A DNA stretch of 64,000 nucleotides from Spongospora subterranea f. sp. subterranea (Eukaryota; Endomyxa: Phytomyxea; Phytomyxea; Plasmodiophorida). The stretch is taken from positions 124,001 through 188,000 of the forward strand of contig JAUGWO010000091.1 in assembly GCA_049724395.1 (NCBI GenBank), written 5' to 3'. A program made the position numbers and the translations under genes. The notes under the pieces were generated by a model, which was not told where the DNA came from, made no database searches, and was given only the letters and a program-made list of their open reading frames with translations. Below, one piece after another: positions 12,163 to 23,158 of this stretch (positions are counted from its first letter, which is position 1; every line of letters starts with the position of its first letter).

Positions 12163-14106
12163 TCATCGGTGGCGTAATCGCGTTGCTCGGACAGGAACGG
12201 ATGGCGTTGGAACATTGTTCTGAACCTCAAGGTCTTCTGACTGGCCACTGGAGGCCTTGAACCCGATTCGACCCTGTCGCTGGACGGTGACCCCGTTCGA
12301 AGGAAGAGAAACTGTTGGAGATGGTGCGCGTTGCATCGGCGACTCTAGGCGCCTATTCTCGTGGAATTTTGCCCAACATGTTCGTCTCGTGCCCATCTTT
12401 AGTTGAACGCAATGCGGAAAAGTGCATGTTTTGCACGACGCAGTTGTGTTAGCAGAGCAGACCAAGCACCTTAATTGCGAAGGCAGAGAAATTCTGTCAT
12501 TTGGAAGATTCTGAAGGCGCAGATTGACGCCGTCCGCATTGTTGTTAAACCAAGCCATCCTGTTTCGCTTAGGAATGCGGGGGCGTTCCACAAGCGATGC
12601 GTTGGGCACAGGGCGACCACCACTGGAACAGTTTTCTCTAGCCAGATCCTCTAAAGCGTTTACGAATTTTACAAATGGCGTCCAATCTTGAACAAACGCG
12701 TTTAAAGTCCTGAAAAACGAACCCTTCTCGTTTAAAGAGCCCTTGAGCTCTTTGTATGAAGAGAACGAAGCAATATTGCTCTCGATCTGGAGCAGCCGAT
12801 AGAGGTAATGCGCATTCAGTTGAGCTGTAAAAATAAATCTGATCGCAATAAAGGCCAATGGCGAGAGGGATCGGAAGTCGACCTTCATGTTTTTCAACAC
12901 GCGGCTATTGACGTCTTGACATTCTTTGCCTGCAATGGTCCAGATATCCACAGGTACCGGGACCAAGTCATGGGCAGGTGACAGTACATTCGTCGATGAT
13001 TGCAGCGCCAGTATGGATTTTGATAGTTCTCGCCATTGTGTCAACGTATGCAGATCGACAGCATGACCGTATTGGTCTGGCGTGAGGGTGGCGTTGCCCG
13101 TTGCAAAAGGCGCGACGTGTTGCTGACACCATCGCGTCATCATGGACCGATAAGTAACGAGCGTTTCCTCCGAGAATCCCACAAATGTCACGCTGATGAT
13201 ATTTCCCATGTCGGCAACTATATGTGCAAGATGGCAACAATTTGTGACAGCGGCATGATGAAGAGCCTGCGCGCGATACGAAGTAGTCCAAATTAAAACC
13301 TTGAACAAATCGGATCCAAACGTTGTCACAATGGCGACAACTATCAAAATCAATACTGGCGCTGCAATCACCGACCAAGCCGTTCGCACAAAAAAGATGC
13401 CAGGCGGTAATGGTCATCATCTACTGAGAGCCTGGTGGTCTGCTGTACATATCCGATCTTGGACATGAATTTCGTAAAATTTCGCTCCAAATCCCGGATT
13501 ACCATGTTTTTCGAGAAGGGAGAATCCCACCTATCTTGCTCAGCGTCGCCAGAATTATTTCGACGACCAGAGCGATTCAGCGCTGTCATCACCTCCTGGA
13601 ACGGGGCCTTGTCCAATGTACCTGCCAATGGAAACAAGTTCCCGATTGAACGGATCCCAAAATTTCGTTGGCGTGGCCTTATATAACGACAGGGTCGCCA
13701 AAACTCTGATAAAGTGGGCCATGTCACTGCCCGATACCTTCGACCCCGAGTTGGTCATTCCAGCATCAGTCAGCTGAAACAACTGTGACAAAATAGGCTC
13801 CAAGCACATGTTGAATACCTCACTAATGCCGACGCTACTGTTGGTCCCAATCTTCAAGTGCTCGCGAACCCGGGCACAGACGGTGCGAATTTCCGTTCGC
13901 GCTTCGCTGAGCAGAAGGCCGTCAGCTGGTTCCAACGAAATTTTCACTTTCGGCATTCGACTGGGATTGAGAATCGACCACTCAGCAGATTCATTTTCAT
14001 CATCAATGTCATCATCCAGGTCCTCTTCACCTTCCTCCTCGTCCTCAAATACCGCTGAGTAATCGGTTGCGTTGGCCTCAAGCAGCAGTTCCTGCAAGGT
14101 CGTCAT
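12163..14106 (-). pseudogene. piggyBac-like transposase, decayed
   Basis: Three overlapping minus-strand frames read as one protein of about 640 residues. They run from an acidic N-terminus (DDDIDDENESAEW), through ATLSLYKATPTKFWDPFNREL, FQEVMTAL, DLERNFTKFM and SVDDDHYRLAS, to a long third-frame C-terminal half. That half ends in a Cys/His-rich segment (LRCLVCSANTTASCKTC, then CW and FH), like the piggyBac C-terminal zinc-binding domain. About two frame changes (near 13610 and near 13390) separate the pieces. Flanked on both sides by mariner elements. Family assignment rests on motif order and the Cys-rich tail; another DDE family is possible. Confidence 0.5.
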
Positions 14107-14258
14107 TCCGAGTCGAAAAAGAGTACGAGGGTCGGGTAAGCTCGGGTCGGGCAGTTTCTGGCTTTATCAAGCACGGAAATCATTTTTACTGTGAGAAAAA
14201 CTTTTTCTAACGCAGATATTCCGCCTTGAAAATCAGGTAAAAAAAATTCCATATGATC

Positions 14259-15460
14259 TATACTCCCTCTGTTCGGAAATAAGAGTCCCATTTCAAACAA
14301 CTGCGTGCATTAAGGCCATTTTTAGCGCCATCCAGTTGATTTCAACACGCATTGGAATATTCAGCATAGGTGCAGTCTTTGTCCAATCTTGAAGCGCCAG
14401 CAATAAATACTTGCCTCAAAACCTCCGAGGTAAAAGTTGGGTATTCGTCCGAAACTTCCAACGGCACCGCTGCTTTCACATAGCCGAGTTTTCTTGTAAA
14501 AACATGTCTGCACCAGGAGTAGGTCCGAATTTGCCCTGTGAAAGCATCAAGTCGCTGGGAAGTACCATAGATGGAGAGCAACAAGTTTTCGAAAATCTTA
14601 TCGTTGATGCAGATTTCGCACACAGAAAGGGGAAAACAAACGTTACAGATAGTCAAAGACGTGTCATTTATGAATATCTTTTGAAAATGAGTGTCGCAGG
14701 AAAACTTGCTCGCGGTTCAATCTTGTTGGCAAGTCGCCAATTTTCTGTTGCCAGAAAAACTGTCAGTCGAATCTGGAATCAAGGCAAAAAGTCTTCTATC
14801 TTTGGAACAGGCCCAGCAGATGTTTCATCCAAAAAACGAGGCCGTGTTGGAAGGAAGAAAACGGTCATCACGCCGGAGCAAGTAAAACAAATTCCATTGC
14901 AGCAGCGAACAAATATTCGATCAATCGCTTGCGCTCTGAATGTATCAGTCTCTACTGTTCATAATCGAATTCAACAAGGCATTCTTAAACCTCATTCGAA
15001 CGCTTTGAAACCATATTCACCTTAAGCTAATAAGCTTGAAAGACTCAGATTCTGTATCTCGATGGTGAACATATATGAAGCCGCAGAACCAGTCTTCCAT
15101 GGCATGATGAATGTGATACACATTGACGGAGAAGTGGTTTTTCATGACAGAAACAAACAAGCGAATTTACTTAGCATCCGATGAGACTGAGCCTTACCGC
15201 ACGTGTAAAAGTAAGCGGTTTATAGAAAAGATAATGTTTATGGCAGCAGTTGCAAGACCAAGATGGGACCGGTCGCGGAACCGATGGTTTTCTGGGAAAA
15301 TAGGCATTTTTCCATTTGTTTTCAAAGAGCCTGCCAAAAGGAGCAGCAAGAATCGTCCTGCAGGCACTATGGTGACTAAACCCATTGAATCAGTTAACAA
15401 GGATGTGATCCGAAGACATTTGATTCATGACATCATGCCTGCAATTCGTTCGAAATGGCC
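14259..15460 (+). mobile_element. Mariner-like element 2 (DD39D type), 3' truncated
   Basis: Starts with TA and the TIR CTCCCTCTGTTCGGAAATA at 14263. The transposase starts near 14504 and carries the helix-turn-helix region (VTDSQRRVIYEYLL, ARKTVSRIWNQG, QQRTNIRSIACALNVSVSTVH), the first catalytic Asp in VIHID (about 15120) and the conserved MFMAAVARPRWD, GKIGIFPFV and KRSSKNRPAGT blocks. A stop at about 15024 and a frame change at about 15125 break it. The reading ends after AIRSKWPR at about 15455, where the sequence turns into a helicase gene. The second and third catalytic Asp and the right TIR are missing. Confidence 0.75.
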
Positions 15461-15469
15461 CCGGGACTG

Positions 15470-16157
15470 GTCGCCGGACTGCGAGTCTCCTGGTCAGATC
15501 ATCAGAAAATTGTTCCCTGATGTCCAAACGACATCTCATGTTGGGAACGTCATTTCTGCCAATGTGACCCGTACTTTTGTCAAACTCGATTTCAAAAACG
15601 ACCACGCAGTGATCCAAGCCCTATCGTCAGCGGTAAAGGTGAACGAACCTTGATCTTTTGCAATACATCATCTTCGACCCGATCATGTTGTTGGCCATCG
15701 GTTGATGGCTCCATATCGCCCGGCGCTCTTCACGGGACGCACCAGCGTCGACAATCGCGTCGCGATACTTGCTGCGCTGCTCCAAGGTACGATCAAGGTT
15801 CTGGTATGCACAGATATGGCCGCCCGCGCCCTGGACTTCCCCAGCATTGACCACGTGATCGAGTTCGAGTTCGCCCGAAATGGAGTGACCCATCTGCATC
15901 GAGTTGGACGTACTGGACGATGCGGTCAACGTGGCAAAGGTATGGTGGGTTTCGCCCCGATTCGGTCCAGTGCTGAGCGCGAGTTCTCCCTTCAGTGACC
16001 AGTTTCTATGATGATGATCGGGAGTCGTTAGTCGGAGCACTACAGGGTATTGCGGACGATCAGGCCATTGATTCCGAGTTCAGTCGAAAACGGTCATTCC
16101 GGAAGCGAATCAAGAAAGCCACAGCGATAGCCGAATCGGCTCATACCTCCTTTTGAA
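15470..16157 (+). pseudogene. 3' fragment of a DEAD-box RNA helicase
   Basis: Encodes the C-terminal RecA lobe: RKLFPDVQTTSHVGNVI, TLIFCNTSSSTRS (motif IV), LFTGRTSVDNR, VLVCTDMAARALDFP (motif V), HLHRVGRTGRCGQRGKG (motif VI) and a basic tail to the stop at 16157. A canonical intron 15941-15993 joins GQRGK to VTSFYDDD. One-base frame changes lie near 15645 and 15685. The N-terminal lobe (P-loop, DEAD box) is absent, and the 5' side abuts the mariner. The sequence is nearest to organellar RH39/DDX28-type helicases. A dead fragment is likely, although the last exons remain clean. Confidence 0.7.
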
Positions 16158-17320
16158 AGACCCAAAGTTGAATTAAGTATCCACACATCAGATCAATTAT
16201 TGTATAAACCTAAATTTTTTTCTTATTATATTGTTTGCTGTTTTAATCCCTAGGGTGACGTCGCAATTGTACTAACTTCTGCAAAACCATTTGAACCCCA
16301 TTTGAGCCGGACATGCAAGCTGATTCTATTCATATGAGGTTATCGTTATGCACGAACTGCCCGATCTCGTAACCTTCAACGAAGCACATATCATGATTTA
16401 GCGAGGGAGCGCTGAAACCATGGCGAATAGCAATCGCGTGTTGACGTACGGTTATCAACTGTTTTCGGCAACAGATTCATCATGGGATGTCGTGATCTGA
16501 TCAAGCTTCGCCATGGTGATTCAGGGCAGTATTTTTAAGGCAACTACGCTGATATTTTTAACAAACTCCTGGCAACAGCATACTTGATTATGTTCCGGAT
16601 GCAATTGCAACTTGACAGTGAACAAAACGGCGATTGTGGTTCAGAAGTCAACGTAAGCATGGTTGCCAAACAAATGATGATGAGGCTCTGTTTCCGACAC
16701 CCCGACAATTGGATGGCGATGCTGATGACAGCGAATATAAAAAACCTCGAAGGGTTTAAATATGATCACTTGCAGACCATCTACAGCTGTTGGCAGATCG
16801 CGGTGGCAACGTCCGCACAAGCATCAGCCAATTGCTGAACATGTTGACACAGATCCGCTATAGAGTAGTTGATAGGCATGCCTCAACAATGTGGCAACCG
16901 CACATCATCACATAAAATACACTTCATTTCGATAATCCACTCGTTATCATTACGAATGATTTATCCTCTATTATCGTTCGCTCCCGCTGAAGAGTTTAAG
17001 AGTCCCATCACTCTCAAGATGAGATGGCGAGAAGCAAACAGCACGAGACGATCTCTTCCAACGGAAACAAACCGTCGACCCTAACGATCAACGGATGAAC
17101 TGGGAAGAATTTCAGGAGAAACTTGGAGGCCTAATTCACAATTACGGGAATTGAGACATATCCCGCAAGCAAATAAATTTCCCACGAAGTTCGGAACGAC
17201 AAGCTGCCTAATGCACAGATAACAATGTGTCCACCCGAGTTACAACTATAGAACATGAGGTCCTAACATGAGGTCATTACCGTCCATGGCGTTACAGCGC
17301 CCGTCATGCTGGCGATAGGG
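16158..17320. other. Gene-poor stretch, nothing recognised
   Basis: Contains only short ORFs (one at 16584-16838) with no motif. It may be decayed transposon sequence, since it lies inside the 11-23 kb repeat block, but no terminal repeat or conserved domain supports a family. Confidence 0.3.
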
Positions 17321-17409
17321 CGTGGCTCAAGGCAAGGGTGAAGGGCCACAGGACCTGACAGGTTCACAGCTCGCTTCATATTCTTATCAATTCAGTTGTA
17401 CCAACATCG

Positions 17410-18595
17410 ATGAATTCTTCGTCTCTCTTTATTTTCGCCGCTATGGCGGTATTTGCCCTATTATCCTCAGTGGAGGTAATCTGTTATTGGAAGAGTGGTC
17501 AGCCAACTCACTGTAATTCATACCTCTCAGGTGCACGCGGCGGATGCCTCAACGAATGCACCTGTAAGTCGCTCAATCGTCCACAAATGGGGATTCATTC
17601 GCTTAACCATCGAAATCAGGATCAGAAGCTGCCCCAAGTGAACCAAACGGTATCTTGTGGCAATGGGCTACAATGGCATCAACTGTTTAATGATCATGGA
17701 TCACAGGTCGAAACCATATCTGACAAAACCGTCGCATCAAAGGTAAAGTGAGCCATAGCAGAGTATAAGGTTGAGTCATTTGACATCTCTACTAGGCTCT
17801 GGAACCGAATGACAATGGTGTCTCCAACACTGCAGGACCATCTCTCTCCCTGATTATGGATGGACAAATGGGGTCCACTGGTTTTTGGTCGGACAGTTCA
17901 TTTATGAATTCCATGCATCTAACCCTTGTGAACTGAAACAGGATTGCACCATTTCTGTAGGTGAGTCCGGAAAGGGTTCAAACTCACAAGAGGTATATGT
18001 TTGAAGCGACGTCGAATGCGTGTTAATCATCTTTGTGATTTTCAGATTGCATACCTCATTTTGCAATGTATGAGCAAAACATCTGGGAGTCTACCAACAT
18101 CGAAGGTCAGTTTCAGCCAATAGTGTTTTGTGTGAAACTTAGTCATTTTAGCATCTCCAAAAAAACCAGGACACGTTCCTGTCCATGTTGCTCGCTATTT
18201 CTCTCATCTATATCTCTAAAGACAGTGACCTGAAGCAGGAACTATTAGTACATGAAGGACTTACCGACCAAGCGGAAATTGAAAGTTTTGACAGTTTCAT
18301 CAACTTGGTATATTCAGTGGCGCGACTTTGATTGGGTTTGTTTATTTCCATTCTCTGTGGTATTCAGTACATTTTGTCCACATTTGGAGATGACTCTACA
18401 CCCTTTCGCGGTTCCAGTGTTCCACCCAATCAAGATGGTCTCTTGGTATTAATCGTAAAACATCCATTTGGTAGTATTTTGTCTGATAACAAAAACCTCA
18501 GGAGAAAACCGGTGCTAAAGGAGACGATTCCATCCCAAAATAAAGTGATTCTCATCACTCTGTTTGAGTTTGCGTCATCCAGAACAAATCAATAA
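17410..18595 (+). CDS. Unrecognised multi-exon secreted or membrane protein
   Basis: The first ORF begins MNSSSLFIFAAMAVFALLSS, a good signal peptide or anchor, followed by Cys-containing sequence (HCNSYL, GGCLNECTC). Later exon-like segments read WTNGVHWFLVGQFIYEF and ASNPCELKQDCTISV, then after an intron ending in TTTTCAG at about 18045, DCIPHFAMYEQNIWESTNIE, and after another intron a hydrophobic stretch, FLSMLLAISLIYIS. The paired cysteines suggest an extracellular disulfide-bonded domain. The exact exon chain is unresolved because more than one acceptor fits around 17800-17850. I do not recognise the family. It sits just upstream of a Ty3/gypsy fossil. Confidence 0.35.
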
Positions 18596-18739
18596 AATGA
18601 CAGCGATCGCGTCATTGAATCTTTAGTCACCAAATCTTTTCGGAATAGTTCAGGATTTATACAATCACACAAATTTAGAAGCGCTCAATTAGAGCTCAAG
18701 CTTAAGAATTCATGCGAACCGAACCCCAAGCAATCGGGT

Positions 18740-19640
18740 TTACTGTACCCTCCCAACCATTTTCGACGGGGACTGTTCCCAGGCCTGGACCCTTCTGAAT
18801 ATCCATTCCAGCAACAGAAGGTGCCCTATATTACTCTTTCCCAAGAGGCGATGCGCTATCCTGGACATCACACCTTGAACTGAAAAACAAAGACTGGCTT
18901 GATGACGATACAAAGTTTGTTCAGCAATTAAAAGACCGCCTTTGCCGAATCGTTGAAAAGCAAAAAAGCCAGCGCGAGCCTTAGAAAATTTCGCCAAGCT
19001 CGATTTAATACCCTAGCAGACTACACGAAGAGGTTTCGCACACTGGCTAGGGGTGCCGACTGGCCGCTTAACCTGCTGATTGAAAATTACAGGGACGGAT
19101 TACCCGAAAATAAACTCAATATGCTTACAACCTTGGAAGCGACAGGAATGACCTTCTCTTCGCTCGAAGATGTCATGCGTCAGGCATCTGAGTTTGATGC
19201 TCACGTATCGTGGCGACAAAGGAGCCAGCGACGCGCCTGGCAAAAATCTTCGGATGCCACAACGTTCAATTTCGGCAAACATCAATTAAATAATGCCAGC
19301 AGTTCAAACTATTCTTCGTTGTACATTGTGCCGTGCGAGTTCGACATAGCCGGACGCACGATCAACAAGGAAGTTTTGATAGATACAGGGAGCGGGTTCC
19401 TGCTGCATGAGTTTCAAATTTGCCCACTCAACACTCAGTAGCCTGAAGAACAAAACAATTGCCCCATTACAGCAATAACGTTTGATGAAATTATATATAC
19501 ACGATTTCATTTTGGATAAACACTGGTGTTCTGTCGAATTCAACCTCGTCTCTGAAATCTCGCATGATATTATTTTAGGGTTCGACTGGTTGGCAAAGCA
19601 AACCCTTCTACCGAATGGCGATTTGTCCCAGTTCAACTAG
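18740..19640 (+). mobile_element. Ty3/gypsy LTR-retrotransposon fossil (gag and protease part)
   Basis: The sequence carries a retrotransposon Gag capsid-like region (RFNTLADYTKRFRTLARGA, NYRDGLPENKLNML) followed by an aspartic protease signature (VLIDTGSG) and the later protease segment IILGFDWLAK. LTRs, reverse transcriptase and integrase were not found next to it. Broken, with several breaks; an old copy by its decay. Confidence 0.7.
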
Positions 19641-20138
19641 GTAACTCCAGAGAAAACGTACGTTCCAGTTCCCCCAACACAGCTGTGATGATAATGACTA
19701 TGGAAACTGACAATCCCCACACCTTTGCACCCCTTGTTGAATATCCGGTGCAATTAGAATTCATGGATTTGACCGATGACTTTATGAAAAAAAGGCAGAT
19801 CAGCTCCCTTCCCATCGAGCCTATGATTGCACCATTGATCTTATACCAAACAAGTCATGCTGGCTTAAAACTTTTTCAAGGTAGTAATAAATACTTGATT
19901 TAAATTTAAAGAAGAAAAAATAGTTAACCTGAATATGTCTGCCTGAATGATGTTTTGAGGACAACGTTTTCTACGCCGGTGATGGAAAAGGCGGTCGACG
20001 TTCGTCAGTAGTTCCCAGTTTTGTTCGCTGAACCGTGCGGTGACAATTGTTCGTTCACGTAAGAAGGGATGAACCCGGAAAGATGCCAGGATTAAGCCAA
20101 CTACGTTGACACGGTACACTCAGGTGTATATAATACTC
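19641..20138. other. Transposon-derived spacer, nothing certain
   Basis: Follows the gag-protease fossil and precedes mariner copy 3. Short ORFs occur here with no recognisable domain. Probably decayed retrotransposon sequence, by position only. Confidence 0.3.
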
Positions 20139-20860
20139 CCTCCGTTCGGATTTAATGGGAACATTGTGCGCGGATTTTTGTTCGGAAATAATGGGACATT
20201 GTGCATGAATGGCACAATCCAATGAGCAGGTCAGACGATGTACTCTATAAAATCTCACATTAAAAGAAAAATCATATAATCAGACAATGTCGACTGCCCG
20301 AGCACTTATTCTGACTCTTCATTGAACAATTGGGGTACAAGTTGCCTGCTTCGCTGCCTCAATTGTCTCTGTTGCGCAGCATAAGTACTCGGGCAGTCGA
20401 CACTGCTTGATTAAATGATCCTTGTTTACGTGTGGGATCCGATAATTGTTTCCACCTCCGCATTTCATAGTTTCGTTCATGCACGAGTGATGAGTTAAGA
20501 ACACCTTCTTCAATGTATCCTTATCGAGCTCGTGGAAAGCTTCATCAACGGCAGCAATGAGTCATCGATCGTATTCATTGCTTTCGTGTGTTGCAAAGCC
20601 TGGATTGCATTGAAAAAACCAAGGTCAAGAACATTAGTGTCAGGACTGTTTGGTGGCTGACATGTAAAGCGAATATTCTTGCCCGTCGCCTTGACTGCCT
20701 GGTTGAAGGCAGTATCCAATGGGCTAATATGCGGCTTGGCATTGTCCTGTTGTATCACAACGGTCGCGCTTTGAACGGAATTGGGCCATTTACTGCGAAT
20801 CGCTGGAATAACTTTTTCAATCATCATTTTGGATTTTGTTGACAGATTCAATATTTTTGG
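20139..20860 (-). mobile_element. Mariner-like element 3 (DD39D), 3' part
   Basis: A TIR-like end, TACTCCCTCCGTTCGG, begins at about 20140. The minus-strand ORF 20851-20510 encodes the catalytic C-terminal part: AIRSKWP, VVIQQDNAKPH (second Asp), QPPNSPDTNVLDLGFF (third Asp). There are 39 residues between the Asp of QQDN and the Asp of NVLD, the plant-type DD39D spacing. The N-terminal half and the far TIR are missing; chromodomain-bearing sequence begins within about 220 bp of the broken end. Confidence 0.75.
20287..20403. repeat. 22-bp inverted repeat inside mariner copy 3
   Basis: TGTCGACTGCCCGAG followed by ACTTAT at about 20287-20309 is mirrored, with one mismatch, at 20381-20403. The spacer is about 71 nt. 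It lies between the TIR and the end of the transposase ORF. It could be a subterminal transposase-binding structure or a small insertion. Confidence 0.5.
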
Positions 20861-21082
20861 TTACCAAAGTGTCTGCTGGTCTGTTTTTACTTCCTCGCTT
20901 GGCAGCAACTTTTTGCAAGTCAATTCACGCCCCAACGCGGATTTTGTTGCCGGCTGCTTAAAGACACATGGTTTACAAGCCTGGGTTTTGGAGACCAAAT
21001 TTCCAGCGCTATACCGATAAAACGATACTGACATATCTTAAACGAATTGAAAAGTTTATTATAAGATCCTGCTGGTCGTGAA

Positions 21083-21310
21083 GTGTTTGATATTCCAGAC
21101 GATAACGTGTCCGACAAAGATGAGTCTACCAATATCGACGAGCATACTCGCAATGATGTTTACGAGGTAGAAAGGATCCTTCAAAAACGCCGTCGACGTT
21201 CAGTTGGAGATAAGTATTTGATTCGATGGAAGGGGTATGACGAATCTTTTGATCAATGGGTTCCTGCTACTGATGTTGGGACGGCAGCTATTAAGGAGTT
21301 TGAACGTCAA
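21083..21310 (+). mobile_element. Chromodomain fragment, probable chromovirus (Ty3/gypsy) fossil
   Basis: The ORF contains a chromodomain: YEVERILQKRRR, YLIRWKGYDESFDQWVP. In Ty3/gypsy chromoviruses such a domain ends the integrase. Here it lies between mariner and Copia remains with no adjacent integrase core. Fossil fragment. Host origin (an HP1-like gene) is less likely given the setting. Confidence 0.6.
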
Positions 21311-21409
21311 AGTGAGCTGATGTTCTTAGGTAGCATTGTCGCTAACTCGAGTGAACCTCGATTTATCATGAAGCTATTGCAAGCGATCCAGGGAAGTTTT
21401 TGAGTTAGC

Positions 21410-22960
21410 TGTTCAGGATGAACTGGCTGATATTGATGAGTTAAATACCTGCTGGAGCACAATCTATTGGTACCAGATGGATATTCAAGGTTAAACATAT
21501 GAATATGAAGGACATTCCAGGTGACCCACATGGATAATTCAACCCATTCAAGTGAGTACGTCTTGCAGTCGGTTCAAGGCGCGACTTGTTGTTCAAGGAT
21601 ACAAGCAGGCGTTTGGCCGCGATTACAATGAGACTTATGCATTAGTTATGCGAGCAGAGATAGTGAAACTGATGTTGGCTCTGTCTCTGGCAGATGATAA
21701 CATCATCTCTATACAGATGGATGTGGTTACTGCGTTTTTACACGCATCATCATATCAAAGCGCCTCAAAGATATCAATCTCCAACAAAATTTGTCAAGTT
21801 ACTCAAGTCTTTGTATGGCCTTAACAAGCACCGTATGAGTGGCATAAGTTGATGGATTCCTACTTAACCAATGACCAAGGTTTTACCCGAATCAAGTCAA
21901 CTACATGTTTGTATATCAAGCGGAAGGATTATCAGTTTGTTATTTTGGTTTATATGTTGATGATTTGCCTATTGTGGGGCATCCAGCCATGGTTAGTGAC
22001 ATTCGAGAAGCGTTGAAACTTCGGTTTAAGATGTCTGATTTTGGAGACCTGTCAGAGTGTGTCGGGATTCAAATTGATCGACCAACCAATGGTATCTTCA
22101 TTCATCAAGGAAAGTATATAGATCATATACTGGAATTGTATGGAATGAACAACTCTACTCGGCCGCCAACTCCAACGGCAAGTGATATCAAGCTAACTAA
22201 ACTAATGTGTCCACAGACTGATCATGATCGTGAAGTTGTGCGACTTGTACAGCAACGCATCGACTATCGATCTGCTGTTGGTCATTTGATCTGGTTATTA
22301 CACACTCGACCTGATAAGTGTCACGTTATGTACATGACCCAGGGCCTATGCATTTCACTGCATTGAAACGAATATTTAGGTATCTTTGTGGGAATGGAAC
22401 ATTGGGGTTATTGTATAACAAATCATCCGATACATCAGTGGTGAATTACTGGATATTCCGACTCTGATTGGGCGGGAGATCTCGATACTCGCAGATCGAC
22501 TTCTGGTTATGTATTTCAAGTGAATGGCTCTCCGGTATCATATCGAGTTAAAAAACAATCTACTACATTACTGTCGTCATGTGAGGCTGAATCAGTTGCC
22601 TCGTCATTCGCAGGATGTGAAACCGTTTGGCTCCGCAATGTACTTGATGAACTTGGGTTTTCTCAAGAACTCCCAACAACTCTGAGTTAAGATAATCATG
22701 GTTCTATTGCATTTGGAATGAGTGCAATTAATCACTCAAAGATAAAACACATTGATATTCGTGAGCATTATATTCGGGAACTGGTTCAAACAAATGAAGT
22801 CAAAATTGTGTACGTCCCCTCAAAAGATAATCTGGCTGATACAGTATGTTTACCAAGGGATTATGCAAGGAAAAATTCGAAGATTTGCGCAATCGGATCA
22901 GCTGTTTGGCTAATCCATGTTCGACTGTTCAACTCTCAGTAGTTGAGGGGGGGAATTATA
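21410..22960 (+). mobile_element. Ty1/Copia LTR-retrotransposon fossil (RT, RNase H, 3' end)
   Basis: Copia-type reverse transcriptase (FKARLVVQGYKQAFG, QMDVVTAFLHA, LYVDDLPIVG region) is followed by RNase H-type sequence (YRVKKQSTTLLSSCEAE, KHIDIREHYIRELV, VPSKDNLADT). A G-rich polypurine tract lies at about 22944-22954, just before the likely start of the 3' LTR. Gag, protease and integrase and the 5' LTR were not found here. Broken in several places; moderately old. Confidence 0.8.
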
Positions 22961-23158
22961 AATGCGTCGGTTACCGGTGTACATACGTACACATACCATG
23001 GCCGATTAGTACATTGGGATTAATCTACACATCAAACCTGGTTCCGCTGGCAGCTGCATAATAAATAATAACTAAATGGGGCCAAAGCAGGTCGTTGTGT
23101 TTCAATAAGCACCCGATTATCAACCAGGAACGCCTTATCGTCAGTCGAGCGAGGCAAA

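Noticed and set aside
21083-21310. Host HP1-like chromodomain gene
   Set aside because: Isolated single domain between transposon remains, more simply a chromovirus fragment.
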